64,000 nt of DNA. Origin: Mycolicibacterium sp. P1-18. Lineage in GTDB: Bacteria > Actinomycetota > Actinomycetes > Mycobacteriales > Mycobacteriaceae. The notes under the pieces are model-generated. The model was not told the DNA's origin. It did no database searches and saw only the letters and a program-made list of their open reading frames with translations. The DNA lies in the NCBI RefSeq assembly GCF_008329535.1, contig NZ_NPKR01000018.1:1-64000 (forward strand), read 5' to 3'. A program made the position numbers and the translations under genes. Position 1 is the first letter of the stretch; each line of letters begins with the position of its first letter. Below, one piece after another: positions 1-6,672 of the stretch.

Positions 1-50
1 TGGGACACGAAGGCCTCCTGGTTGGTGAAGCGGTTCCTAGACAGCTCCAC
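1..50 (-). CDS. Possible 5' end of a transposase gene, cut by the window edge
   Basis: Reading leftwards from a GTG at 50, the open frame gives V-E-L-S-R-N-R-F-T-N-Q-E-A-F-V-S and then leaves the window. The string R-F-T-N-Q-E-A-F-V-S resembles the N-terminus of some actinobacterial integrase-core transposases, but this is a memory-based impression from 16 residues. The start lies inside an imperfect inverted repeat (9-69), which would suit the end of an insertion sequence. It could equally be a chance open frame. The sequence left of the window would decide it. Confidence 0.3.
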   Translation of the reverse strand, partial: MELSRNRFTNQEAFVS

Positions 51-69
51 TTCACAACCGGAGGCCTTC
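9..69. repeat. Imperfect inverted repeat near the left edge
   Basis: The segment 9-30 pairs with 50-69 (reverse complement) apart from two single-base bulges, around a loop of about 19 nt. It could be an IS terminal repeat or a hairpin over the start of the putative transposase gene. Between 70 and 134 no gene or clear signal is seen. Confidence 0.45.
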
Positions 70-134
70 CCTGTCACACAGGCTCACCGACAGACAACGG
101 GACAACGTCCCTGGACATCACACCTAGATGCCCG

Positions 135-190
135 CGAGACTACGGTCGTTGCGCGATTTCGGGAGATTTCGCGCAACGACCGTAGTCTCG
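135..190. terminator. Perfect 22-bp inverted repeat hairpin, probable terminator
   Basis: Bases 135-156 are the exact reverse complement of 169-190, separated by a 12-nt loop. The hairpin starts 7 nt past the stop codon of the minus-strand hydrolase gene ending at 197, the position of a transcription terminator for the whole 6409-197 cluster. No clean U-tract follows, which is common for mycobacterial terminators. The stem is much longer than needed for termination, so a repetitive element is also possible. Confidence 0.6.
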
Positions 191-196
191 GCGAGC

Positions 197-805
197 TCAG
201 CTCAGGGCGGCGAGCACCTCGTTGGTCGTGACTACCGCCGCGTAGTTCGGCAAGGTGATCTCCAGTGCTGACTGCATCTCGCGCTCCGAATAGCTGGCGG
301 TCGCATCGGCGACCACGGTGACGTCGTAGCCCAGTTCCGCACCGAACCGCACGGTGGACTCGACGCAGGTGTGCGCGATCAGCCCGACCACGATCAGCTG
401 GTGCACCCCGTGCTTCTTCAGCTGCAGATCCAGGTCGGTGTTTGCGAATCCGCTCGAGCACCAATGCTCCTGGGCGACGATCTCGCCGTCGACCGGCACC
501 AGCGCCGGGTGGATCTCACCACCCCACGTGCCGTATTCGAACGTCTTGCGACCCCACGCCGCCTTCTGAATGGGGGCGACGTACTTCCAGGTCTCGTAGT
601 CGCCGGGCCGGTACCGGTGATGCATGGCGTAGAAGACGCGAATGCCCGATGCCCTGGCCGCGGTGAGCACCCGCTCCAGGTTGGGCACGCAGTGGTTGGC
701 CTCGGCGATCGACTTGAGGCGGTCCCACACCTTGCCGCCCTCGGAGATGAAGTCGTTGTACGGATCGATCATCACCAGTCCGGTGACGTCCCGGTCGAAG
801 TTCAT
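197..805 (-). CDS. Isochorismatase-like cysteine hydrolase
   Basis: A 202-residue protein of the isochorismatase/nicotinamidase superfamily, usually cytoplasmic amidohydrolases. The family nucleophile is visible as Cys147 in H-T-C-V-E-S-T and the catalytic Asp as Asp14 in V-M-I-D-P-Y-N-D-F. The third family residue, normally Lys, falls in the stretch V-A-Q-E-H-W (110-115). Many homologues read A-K-E-H-W there, so Lys appears replaced by Gln112, which is odd for an active hydrolase. It is the last gene of a minus-strand cluster with an amidase, an NCS1 permease and a maleate isomerase/decarboxylase-like protein, and follows the lyase gene by 24 nt. Hydrolysis of a small amide such as maleamate, biuret or ureidoacrylate is a reasonable guess. 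The substrate is unknown. Confidence 0.8.
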   Translation of the reverse strand: MNFDRDVTGLVMIDPYNDFISEGGKVWDRLKSIAEANHCVPNLERVLTAARASGIRVFYAMHHRYRPGDYETWKYVAPIQKAAWGRKTFEYGTWGGEIHPALVPVDGEIVAQEHWCSSGFANTDLDLQLKKHGVHQLIVVGLIAHTCVESTVRFGAELGYDVTVVADATASYSEREMQSALEITLPNYAAVVTTNEVLAALS

Positions 806-829
806 GGAACGTCAGTGTGCCGGACGAGA

Positions 830-1684
830 TCAGTGCACGAGGCCCAGTTTCGTCGCGTAGTCGAGTACGGCCTCGGCGCGGGCGCGGGTGGGGCCGACGC
901 TTCCGTCGTACGGTCCGGCCGGGGCGTCCAGACGGGCCAGCGTGGCACGCGCCTCGTCGATCTCCAGCGGCGACGGGCTGAGCAGTGCGTTGACCGTCTC
1001 GGCGTGCGCGGAGTCCAGGCACAGCCGCCCGGTCATCCCGGCGGACTTCGTCACCGCGGTGTCCCTGGCCAGGTCCGCCGACCGGTCCCGCAGCGTCGGT
1101 CCGTCGACCGGAGCGGGCAGTCCCGCCGCGCGGCTGGCGATCACCAGCTGGGCGCGCGGGTAGGCCAGCGTCATGGGGTCGGCGGACATGCCGGTGTCGC
1201 GCCGAAAGTCGCCGACGCCGAACGCAATTCGCGCACAGCCGGGAGCCCGGGCGATGTCGGAGACCGACTCGACTCCGACGGCCGATTCGACCAGGGCGAC
1301 CACCGGGGTGCCCGCGGGCAACCGGGAGCACGTCGCGGCGACGTCGTCGGCGGATTCGGTCTTGGCCAGCATGACGCCCAGCAGTCCCGGCGCTCCGGAC
1401 AGCGCGTTCAGATCGGCCGCCCAGAACGGGGAGGCCGTGCTGTTGACCCGCGCCCAGCCCTGCCCGCCGGCGTAGAGCCACTCGGCCACCGACTGACGGC
1501 CCGCGGGCTTGCGCGCGTCGGGCAGCCCGTCCTCGACGTCGAGCACGACCACGTCGGCACTGCCCGCCACCGCGGCGTCGAAGGCGTCGTGGCCATCGGG
1601 GGTGCCCGGCTGCAGCAGCCACGTCCGCGCGAGTGACCAGTGCGGCCTCCGGGTGCGCGCCGGTGCGTCGGATGAGAGGGTCAT
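830..1684 (-). CDS. HpcH/HpaI aldolase / CitE-like lyase
   Basis: A TIM-barrel lyase of the citrate lyase beta-subunit-like family (284 residues from this start). The pattern V-V-L-D-V-E-D-G-L-P-D-A near the N-terminus, the Arg in W-A-R-V-N, the metal-binding Glu in A-L-V-E-S-A-V-G and the Asp in F-G-V-G-D-F are typical. Members cleave or form C-C bonds in 2-oxo acids or acyl-CoA esters (malyl-CoA, citramalyl-CoA). No CoA partner is nearby, so the substrate is open. The start is uncertain: the ATG at 1684 directly abuts a GGAGGG, while an in-frame ATG at 1729, 18 nt after the amidase stop, would add 15 residues. It probably ends a catabolic route with its neighbours. Confidence 0.78.
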   Translation of the reverse strand: MTLSSDAPARTRRPHWSLARTWLLQPGTPDGHDAFDAAVAGSADVVVLDVEDGLPDARKPAGRQSVAEWLYAGGQGWARVNSTASPFWAADLNALSGAPGLLGVMLAKTESADDVAATCSRLPAGTPVVALVESAVGVESVSDIARAPGCARIAFGVGDFRRDTGMSADPMTLAYPRAQLVIASRAAGLPAPVDGPTLRDRSADLARDTAVTKSAGMTGRLCLDSAHAETVNALLSPSPLEIDEARATLARLDAPAGPYDGSVGPTRARAEAVLDYATKLGLVH

Positions 1685-1747
1685 CCCTCCATCATCGACG
1701 CCCGGGGCGTGTTCGAGAAGCTTGCGCACATTTAGTTCACGACCGGT

Positions 1748-3175
1748 TCACGTCGCGGTGGCGGCACGTAGCGCCGGCCAGTGCCCTGCGGCGCGGGCCT
1801 GGCGTTCGTAGGCGGCCGCGGCGGCGAGCACGACACCGTCGCCGAGGTGCGGGCCGATCAGCTGGACGGCGACCGGCAGCCCGGCTTCCGTCAGCCCCGA
1901 CGGCACGCTGATGGCCGGCTGACCGGTGAGGTTGGCGATCGGGGTGAACCCCTGCCAGGACGTCGGGGCGACCGCGACGCCGTCGACCTCGGTCGGGCCC
2001 TCGCAACCCAGCGGGAACGCGGGCACCGCGCTGGTCGGGGAGAGGATGAGGTCGAACCGGCGCATCGTCGCGGCCACGTCGTTGACGACGGCCTTGCGCA
2101 TCATCAGTGCCTGGGTGAAGTCCTCTGCCGTCCAATCGGTGTCGAGCATCTCAACCAGCCGCGGCGACATTCGCGCGCCGAACCGGGCGACCATCGCGCG
2201 CATGCCGACCAGATCGGTCTCGTTCATGATGAGCGCGGTGAAGTGCGGCGCCGGATTGGGCCAGGTGGGCACGAACGTCTCGACCTCGGCCCCGAGTTCT
2301 GCGGCGAACAGCTCGGCGGCGCGGTCGGCCGCCGCCCGAACCTCCGGGTCCACCGGAAGGTAGCCGAAGTCGGGCGTATAGCCGATGCGCAGCCCGCGCA
2401 GGTCGGGCCGGGCCGTGGCGGTCAGCCAGTCGACGTCGCCGGCGGGGATGGTGTGCCGGTCCCGTGGATCCGGTCCGGCGAGAGCGGCCATCACCACCGC
2501 GACGTCGTCCACGGTGGTGGCCAGCGGACCGATGTGTTCGATGCTCTCCCAACCGGATACGCCGGGGTGACGGTGATCGCGGCAGCCGGGGTAGACGGGT
2601 ACCCGTCCCATCGACGCCTTGAAGCCGACCAGTCCGCACAGGGCGGCCGGGATGCGGATCGAGCCGCCGCCGTCACTGCCGAGGGCGAACGGCACGATCC
2701 CGGCGGCGACCGCGGCCGCGGTGCCCGCGCTCGACCCGCCGGGGGTGCGGTCGAGGTCCCACGGGTTCCTGGTCTCCGGGAACAGCGGGTTGGCCCCGGT
2801 CGCGGAGTAGCCGAACTCGCTGGCGTTCGTCTTGCCCAGGCTGATCGCACCGGCGCCGTCGAGCCGCTCCACCGAGACGTCGTCGGTGTCGGGAACGAAG
2901 TCGGCGTACGCGACCGAGCCCGAGGTGGTCCGAATTCCCTTGGTGCAGATCAGGTCCTTGACGGCGTAGGGCACCCCGGCCAGCGGTCCCGCCACGCCGT
3001 CGCGGAGTTGACGTTCGACCTCGACGGCGCGCGCCCGCGCGATCTCCGGGGTCGGGGTGCAGAAGGCGTGCAGCGCGGGATCGGCCTCGGCCAGCCGGCT
3101 CAGCGCCGCGTCGACCAGGTCCACCGGCGACGCGGCGCCCGCGGCGATGGCGTCGAGGAGTTCGACGACGGTCAC
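1748..3175 (-). CDS. Amidase signature family hydrolase
   Basis: A 475-residue amidase-signature enzyme. The Ser-cisSer-Lys triad is evident: Lys in G-V-P-Y-A-V-K-D-L, the Gly/Ser-rich G-G-S-S-A-G-T-A-A-A, and G-S-D-G-G-G-S-I-R-I-P downstream. Such enzymes hydrolyse carboxamides or ureido acids in the cytoplasm. The GTG start at 3175 overlaps the TGA of the permease gene by 4 nt (GTGA), so the two are translationally coupled. The open frame continues far upstream without a stop, but that part is antisense to the permease coding sequence and is not an extension. Coupling to an NCS1 permease suggests that the imported nucleobase- or hydantoin-like compound, or a product from it, is the amide substrate. 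Confidence 0.85.
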   Translation of the reverse strand: MTVVELLDAIAAGAASPVDLVDAALSRLAEADPALHAFCTPTPEIARARAVEVERQLRDGVAGPLAGVPYAVKDLICTKGIRTTSGSVAYADFVPDTDDVSVERLDGAGAISLGKTNASEFGYSATGANPLFPETRNPWDLDRTPGGSSAGTAAAVAAGIVPFALGSDGGGSIRIPAALCGLVGFKASMGRVPVYPGCRDHRHPGVSGWESIEHIGPLATTVDDVAVVMAALAGPDPRDRHTIPAGDVDWLTATARPDLRGLRIGYTPDFGYLPVDPEVRAAADRAAELFAAELGAEVETFVPTWPNPAPHFTALIMNETDLVGMRAMVARFGARMSPRLVEMLDTDWTAEDFTQALMMRKAVVNDVAATMRRFDLILSPTSAVPAFPLGCEGPTEVDGVAVAPTSWQGFTPIANLTGQPAISVPSGLTEAGLPVAVQLIGPHLGDGVVLAAAAAYERQARAAGHWPALRAATAT

Positions 3176-4482
3176 GCCGCCTCCGTCCTCGCGCCGCGCT
3201 GACCCGCGTACTGACGAGCCGCCTCCAGCGCCGCGTATCCCGCTGCGGCGGCGATGATTCCGACCAGCGCGTCGACCGATCCCGGCATCAGGTAGTGCGA
3301 GGCGGTGGCGGCCGCGGCGCCCAGGATCCAGCCGGCGAACGCCGTGGGACGGTAGGCGATGAGGCCGGCGTCGACCCTGCGCAGCACCAGCTGGTCGACG
3401 ATGAGCACCGCACCGATCGGGGGAACGAAGATGCCGAGCAGGTTCAGCCAGTCCAGGAAGTACGCCCAGACTCCGGTGGCGGCGACCACCAGGCCGACGA
3501 CACCGAGGCCGATGGCGATGGGCCGCATGCCCGCCCGGGTGATCCCGGACCAGCCGACGGCACCGTTGTACAGGCAGTGCGAGGCCACCGAGCCGAGGTT
3601 GATGAAGACGAACACCACCGCGACGGCGGACAGCAGGACGCCGTGGCCGGTCAGCAGGTTGAGGAACCCGCCGCCCTCGGTGGCCGGATCCTTGGATCCG
3701 CCGACGGCGACGACGAGACCGCCGACGGCGTAGGCGATGACGTTGGCCACCGGGAACGCGGTGAACGTGGCGGCCACCGCCGAGCGTCCGCTGGTGGACC
3801 ACCGGGTGAAGTCGGCGGTCATCGTGCCGGAGTCGGCGAACCCGGCGATGACGATGCTGACGGCCGCGCCGAAGGACAGGGCGGTGCCCGCACCGTGGTA
3901 GGACACGACGTCACCGAGCGATGCACCGGAATCGCTGCTGCCCAACGTGATCGCGACGATCGCCAGCACGACGAACAGCGGCGCGGCCACCATCCCCAGC
4001 CACGACAGGGCTCGGATTCCGACGATCGTGACGGCGGTGTACAGCACCCCGCCGATCACCGCGCCGAGGACGGCCGACCACCCGAGAGCGCCCTGCAGGG
4101 TGGTGCCGGTCAGCCCGATCTGGAAGGAGAACCAGCCGAGGACCACCGTCGCCAGGAAGGCCGCGGCGATCACCCTGCCGCGGTCCCCGAACGTCGCGGC
4201 GGCCTGCAGCGAGAAGCTCTTGCCCGTGCGCCCCGCAACGAAGCTCAGGGCACCGACGTAGGCGAACAGCACGACGTTGCCGATCAGGATGGCGCTGAGC
4301 CCGGCGACGGTGCCGAGGTTGTAGACGATCACCCCGCCGAAGACGGCGTTGCCGAGGTTCATCGGGAAGCCGAACCAGACGGCGGCGATTGAGGTCAGAC
4401 TGCGCCGCGCAGCGCGGGGCACGGGTTCGTGTTCGTACTCCTGCGCGAGGTCGAGGTGCGGTTCGTGGGCGGTGGTGGACAT
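3172..4482 (-). CDS. NCS1-family (cytosine/purine/hydantoin-type) permease
   Basis: A 436-residue integral membrane protein with about 12 hydrophobic segments. The N-terminal region carries W-F-G-F-P-M-N-L-G-N-A-V-F-G-G, typical of nucleobase:cation symporter-1 (CodB-type) carriers, which bring cytosine, purines, allantoin, hydantoins or thiamine precursors through the cytoplasmic membrane with Na+ or H+. The start at 4482 is chosen because an AGGAG lies 6-7 nt upstream; a longer frame to 4521 lacks this. The gene is coupled to the amidase (GTGA overlap) and lies 78 nt after the GntR gene. The substrate cannot be read from the sequence. Confidence 0.85.
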   Translation of the reverse strand: MSTTAHEPHLDLAQEYEHEPVPRAARRSLTSIAAVWFGFPMNLGNAVFGGVIVYNLGTVAGLSAILIGNVVLFAYVGALSFVAGRTGKSFSLQAAATFGDRGRVIAAAFLATVVLGWFSFQIGLTGTTLQGALGWSAVLGAVIGGVLYTAVTIVGIRALSWLGMVAAPLFVVLAIVAITLGSSDSGASLGDVVSYHGAGTALSFGAAVSIVIAGFADSGTMTADFTRWSTSGRSAVAATFTAFPVANVIAYAVGGLVVAVGGSKDPATEGGGFLNLLTGHGVLLSAVAVVFVFINLGSVASHCLYNGAVGWSGITRAGMRPIAIGLGVVGLVVAATGVWAYFLDWLNLLGIFVPPIGAVLIVDQLVLRRVDAGLIAYRPTAFAGWILGAAAATASHYLMPGSVDALVGIIAAAAGYAALEAARQYAGQRGARTEAA

Positions 4483-4518
4483 GCTTCTCCTGCAACGGTG
4501 GTGGGCGTGACGGAGTAC

Positions 4519-4535
4519 CACCCGGGGGCCGGGTG
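4519..4535 (-). terminator. Small GC hairpin between regulator and permease genes
   Basis: A 7-bp perfect stem (4519-4525 with 4529-4535) with a 3-nt loop sits in the 78-nt gap between the GntR gene and the permease gene. It could attenuate read-through or stabilise an mRNA end. No U-tract is present, so a true terminator is doubtful. Confidence 0.3.
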
Positions 4536-4560
4536 TGATCTGGAGGTGGGTGGGGCGGTC

Positions 4561-5238
4561 CTACGGGGCGCCGAAGAGGTGGTGCAGCACCCGGGCACGA
4601 TTCACGTCGATGTGCTCGTACGACAACTGGCGGGCGCGACCGGCGTCACCGGCGATCAAGGCCTGCAGCATGATTCGGTGTTCGGCCCACAGCACGTCGG
4701 GTTCGTCGTTCTGCAGGTTGATCCAGTGCAGTCGGCCCTCGATCGGCTCGAGCATCTGCACCAGAAACTTGTTGCGCGCCATCTCCGGCACGAGGTCGTG
4801 GAACTCGACGTTGCAGGCGTGCACGGTGTCGCGGTCGCCGGTCTCGACGGCGCGCTCGGCCTTGCGTGCCAACGCCTCCAGGCGCCGGACGTCGTCCTTG
4901 GTCGCACGTTCGGCGGCCTTGCCGAAGGCCGTCGTCTCCAGCGCTTCGCGAACGTCGAAGAGCTCCTCGACGTCGACGCGGGAGAGCTGGCGGACGATGA
5001 CGCCCCGGGTCGCCAGCATCTCCACGAAGCCCTCGGTGTTGAGCATGCGCAGGGCCTCGCGGACCGGCAGCCGGGACACCTCGAAGTCCGCGGCGAGGTC
5101 GCGTTCGACCAGGCGGGTGCCGGGCGGGTAGGTGCCGTCGGAGATGCGGTCCCGGATGGCGTCGCGGACGAATTCGCGCAGGGGTCGGCCGTGCTGGCGG
5201 CCGATGTGCGTCACGGGCTTCAGTATCGGGGTCACCAC
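4561..5238 (-). CDS. GntR-family (FadR/FCD type) transcriptional regulator
   Basis: A 225-residue regulator with an N-terminal winged helix (about residues 18-80, including R-L-V-E-R-D-L-A-A-D-F-E-V-S-R and P-V-R-E-A-L-R-M-L) and an all-alpha FCD ligand-binding domain (about 90-215). The FCD metal/ligand positions are visible in H-A-C-N-V-E-F-H and the later A-E-H-R-I-M. FCD proteins usually repress catabolic operons and release on binding a small carboxylate. The gene sits 1 nt after the stop of the decarboxylase-like gene, so both are co-transcribed. Two GTG starts (5238, 5235) are possible. Its likely operators are the two TTGGGATCCCAA palindromes upstream of 6409. Confidence 0.88.
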   Translation of the reverse strand: MVTPILKPVTHIGRQHGRPLREFVRDAIRDRISDGTYPPGTRLVERDLAADFEVSRLPVREALRMLNTEGFVEMLATRGVIVRQLSRVDVEELFDVREALETTAFGKAAERATKDDVRRLEALARKAERAVETGDRDTVHACNVEFHDLVPEMARNKFLVQMLEPIEGRLHWINLQNDEPDVLWAEHRIMLQALIAGDAGRARQLSYEHIDVNRARVLHHLFGAP

Positions 5239-5239
5239 G

Positions 5240-6409
5240 TCACACCGTCACCAGGTTGGCATGGGCCGCCAGCAGCGCCTCGACGTCACGGGCCGCCAGG
5301 TCGACGGCCAGCTGGTCGGCGTCGGTCCAGGCGCGTTCGGTCAGGCTGTGCACCGACAGCCACCCCACCATGTCGGCGCCGAGCACCACCGGTGCGAGCA
5401 TCTGCGCCCGCACGCCGTAGACGTCGACCAGCGCGAGAGGCGGACGGGGCACACGAGCGAAGTCGGGCTGCACCAGGGGTCGGCGGTGCTGTTCGATCCA
5501 GCGCACCGTGTCGAGGTCGCGCTGCGGCAGCGTGGCGTCCCGGCGGATCGAGCGAACCGTCGGGCCGTGCGATTCCGCGGCGCACGTGCCGACCGAGCAG
5601 CCGGCAGCCGGCAGATCGATGCGCAGCGTGGTGCGGTCGCCCCCGGTCCGGTGGCGCAGGTGTTCGGTGAGCGTCTGCATCCCCGCGCGCAGCCGGCCGC
5701 TGACGCCGAGTTCTCCGAGCGCCGGCATCGGGGCGTCGTCGCCGGCCAGGCCCGCGGCGTGCCACACGGTGGCGCCGATCGAGTCGAACACGGGCGTGCC
5801 CAGCTGCGCTCCGACGCGCGCCGCAGGCGCCACCCCGTCCACGTTGGTGCACATGACGGCGACGGCGTCGGCGCCGTGGGCGGCGGCGGCGATCATGGAC
5901 GCGACGTCGTCGGGCCCGACCGACGCGAAGTCGAAGTTGGTGGCCAGGCCCCGGTACTGCTCGTCGACCACCTGAATCCCGTTGCGGCCCAATTCCTCTG
6001 CGATCCGTGCCGACACGTCGGCGGTGTAGGGGCTCACCAGTCCGAGCCGGTCGACGCCGTAGGCCCGGCAGGCTTCCAGGACCGCGAGCGTGGACGTCGT
6101 CGCGGGCACGCCGGCCGCCGCCGCCAGCGCGTCGCACAGGGCGCGGTCCCGGTCGACGCCGAGCCACGAACCGGACGTGCCGGCCCAGGCGACGACGTCG
6201 ACCCGGGCCTCGGCCAGCAGACGCGCGGCGGCCGTCATGCCCGAGACGTCGAACTGGACGTCGGAAGCCGACTCCAGCGCGATGCGGGTGACCCCGACCC
6301 GGGTGACGTGCATCGACGCCCCGTCGGCGAGCAGTGCCCAGGCGGCGGGCTCGAACGCGGTGTTCGACGACGGGCAGATGAAGCCGAGTCGCCTCCCGAT
6401 CTGCGTCAC
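5240..6409 (-). CDS. Arylmalonate decarboxylase/maleate isomerase-like protein with C-terminal GAF-like region
   Basis: Residues 1-243 match the Asp/Glu racemase-like superfamily branch of maleate cis-trans isomerases and arylmalonate decarboxylases (S-S-N-T-A-F-E near the start, S-P-Y-T in the middle). Maleate isomerases use two cysteines. Here the first position is Gly77 (A-W-A-G-T-S-G-S) and only the second Cys is kept (Cys187 in V-M-C-T-N). That Gly/Cys pair is the arrangement described for arylmalonate decarboxylase. Residues 244-389 form an extra region ending in a GAF-like core (V-Y-G-V-R-A-Q-M-L-A-P...G-W-L-S-V-H-S), which normal family members of about 240 residues lack. The GTG start at 6409 has AGGAGG 5 nt upstream. 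It is the first gene of the minus-strand cluster. It could be an enzyme sensing its own ligand, or a diverged isomerase. Confidence 0.75.
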   Translation of the reverse strand: MTQIGRRLGFICPSSNTAFEPAAWALLADGASMHVTRVGVTRIALESASDVQFDVSGMTAAARLLAEARVDVVAWAGTSGSWLGVDRDRALCDALAAAAGVPATTSTLAVLEACRAYGVDRLGLVSPYTADVSARIAEELGRNGIQVVDEQYRGLATNFDFASVGPDDVASMIAAAAHGADAVAVMCTNVDGVAPAARVGAQLGTPVFDSIGATVWHAAGLAGDDAPMPALGELGVSGRLRAGMQTLTEHLRHRTGGDRTTLRIDLPAAGCSVGTCAAESHGPTVRSIRRDATLPQRDLDTVRWIEQHRRPLVQPDFARVPRPPLALVDVYGVRAQMLAPVVLGADMVGWLSVHSLTERAWTDADQLAVDLAARDVEALLAAHANLVTV

Positions 6410-6433
6410 CCCGGCCTCCTCGCTGCGGTCCCG

Positions 6434-6449
6434 ATTTGGGATCCCAAAT
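6434..6449. promoter_or_regulatory. Perfect 16-bp palindrome ATTTGGGATCCCAAAT, candidate GntR operator
   Basis: A 16-bp perfect palindrome ends 25 nt upstream of the GTG at 6409, in the promoter position of the minus-strand cluster. The symmetric TTGGGATCCCAA core is the kind of site bound by FCD-type GntR repressors. A second copy of the core lies 126 bp away (6562-6573). The regulator encoded at 4561-5238 is the natural candidate. Confidence 0.65.
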
Positions 6450-6561
6450 GAGACTGGGCCGACGGACCGTCCGTGTCAACGCGTGACGCAGGTGCCCCCA
6501 GCGGCCGACGGCGCCGCGTCACCGCAGCTCAGCGGGCCAATGGCCGATCGACGCCCTCATT

Positions 6562-6573
6562 TTGGGATCCCAA
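6562..6573. promoter_or_regulatory. Second TTGGGATCCCAA palindrome, candidate GntR operator
   Basis: The same 12-bp core as at 6434-6449 recurs here with T-rich flanks on both sides. The centres are 126 bp apart, which equals 12 turns of B-DNA at 10.5 bp per turn. The site lies 99 nt upstream of the sthA start, so it could affect either promoter or serve as an auxiliary looping site. The rest of 6410-6672 shows no gene. Confidence 0.55.
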
Positions 6574-6672
6574 GTTTTACGGGACCGTTGCACGCGAAAC
6601 ACCCCGGCAGTCTCGGCGAAACGCCGCGCTAATCGTGGGGGCCGATCGCCAGATGTGGGTATGCCTCCTCTC

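Noticed and set aside
371..1636. A 421-codon plus-strand open frame opposite the hydrolase and CitE-like genes
   Set aside because: Antisense shadow. It spans two well-recognised minus-strand genes and has no family resemblance.
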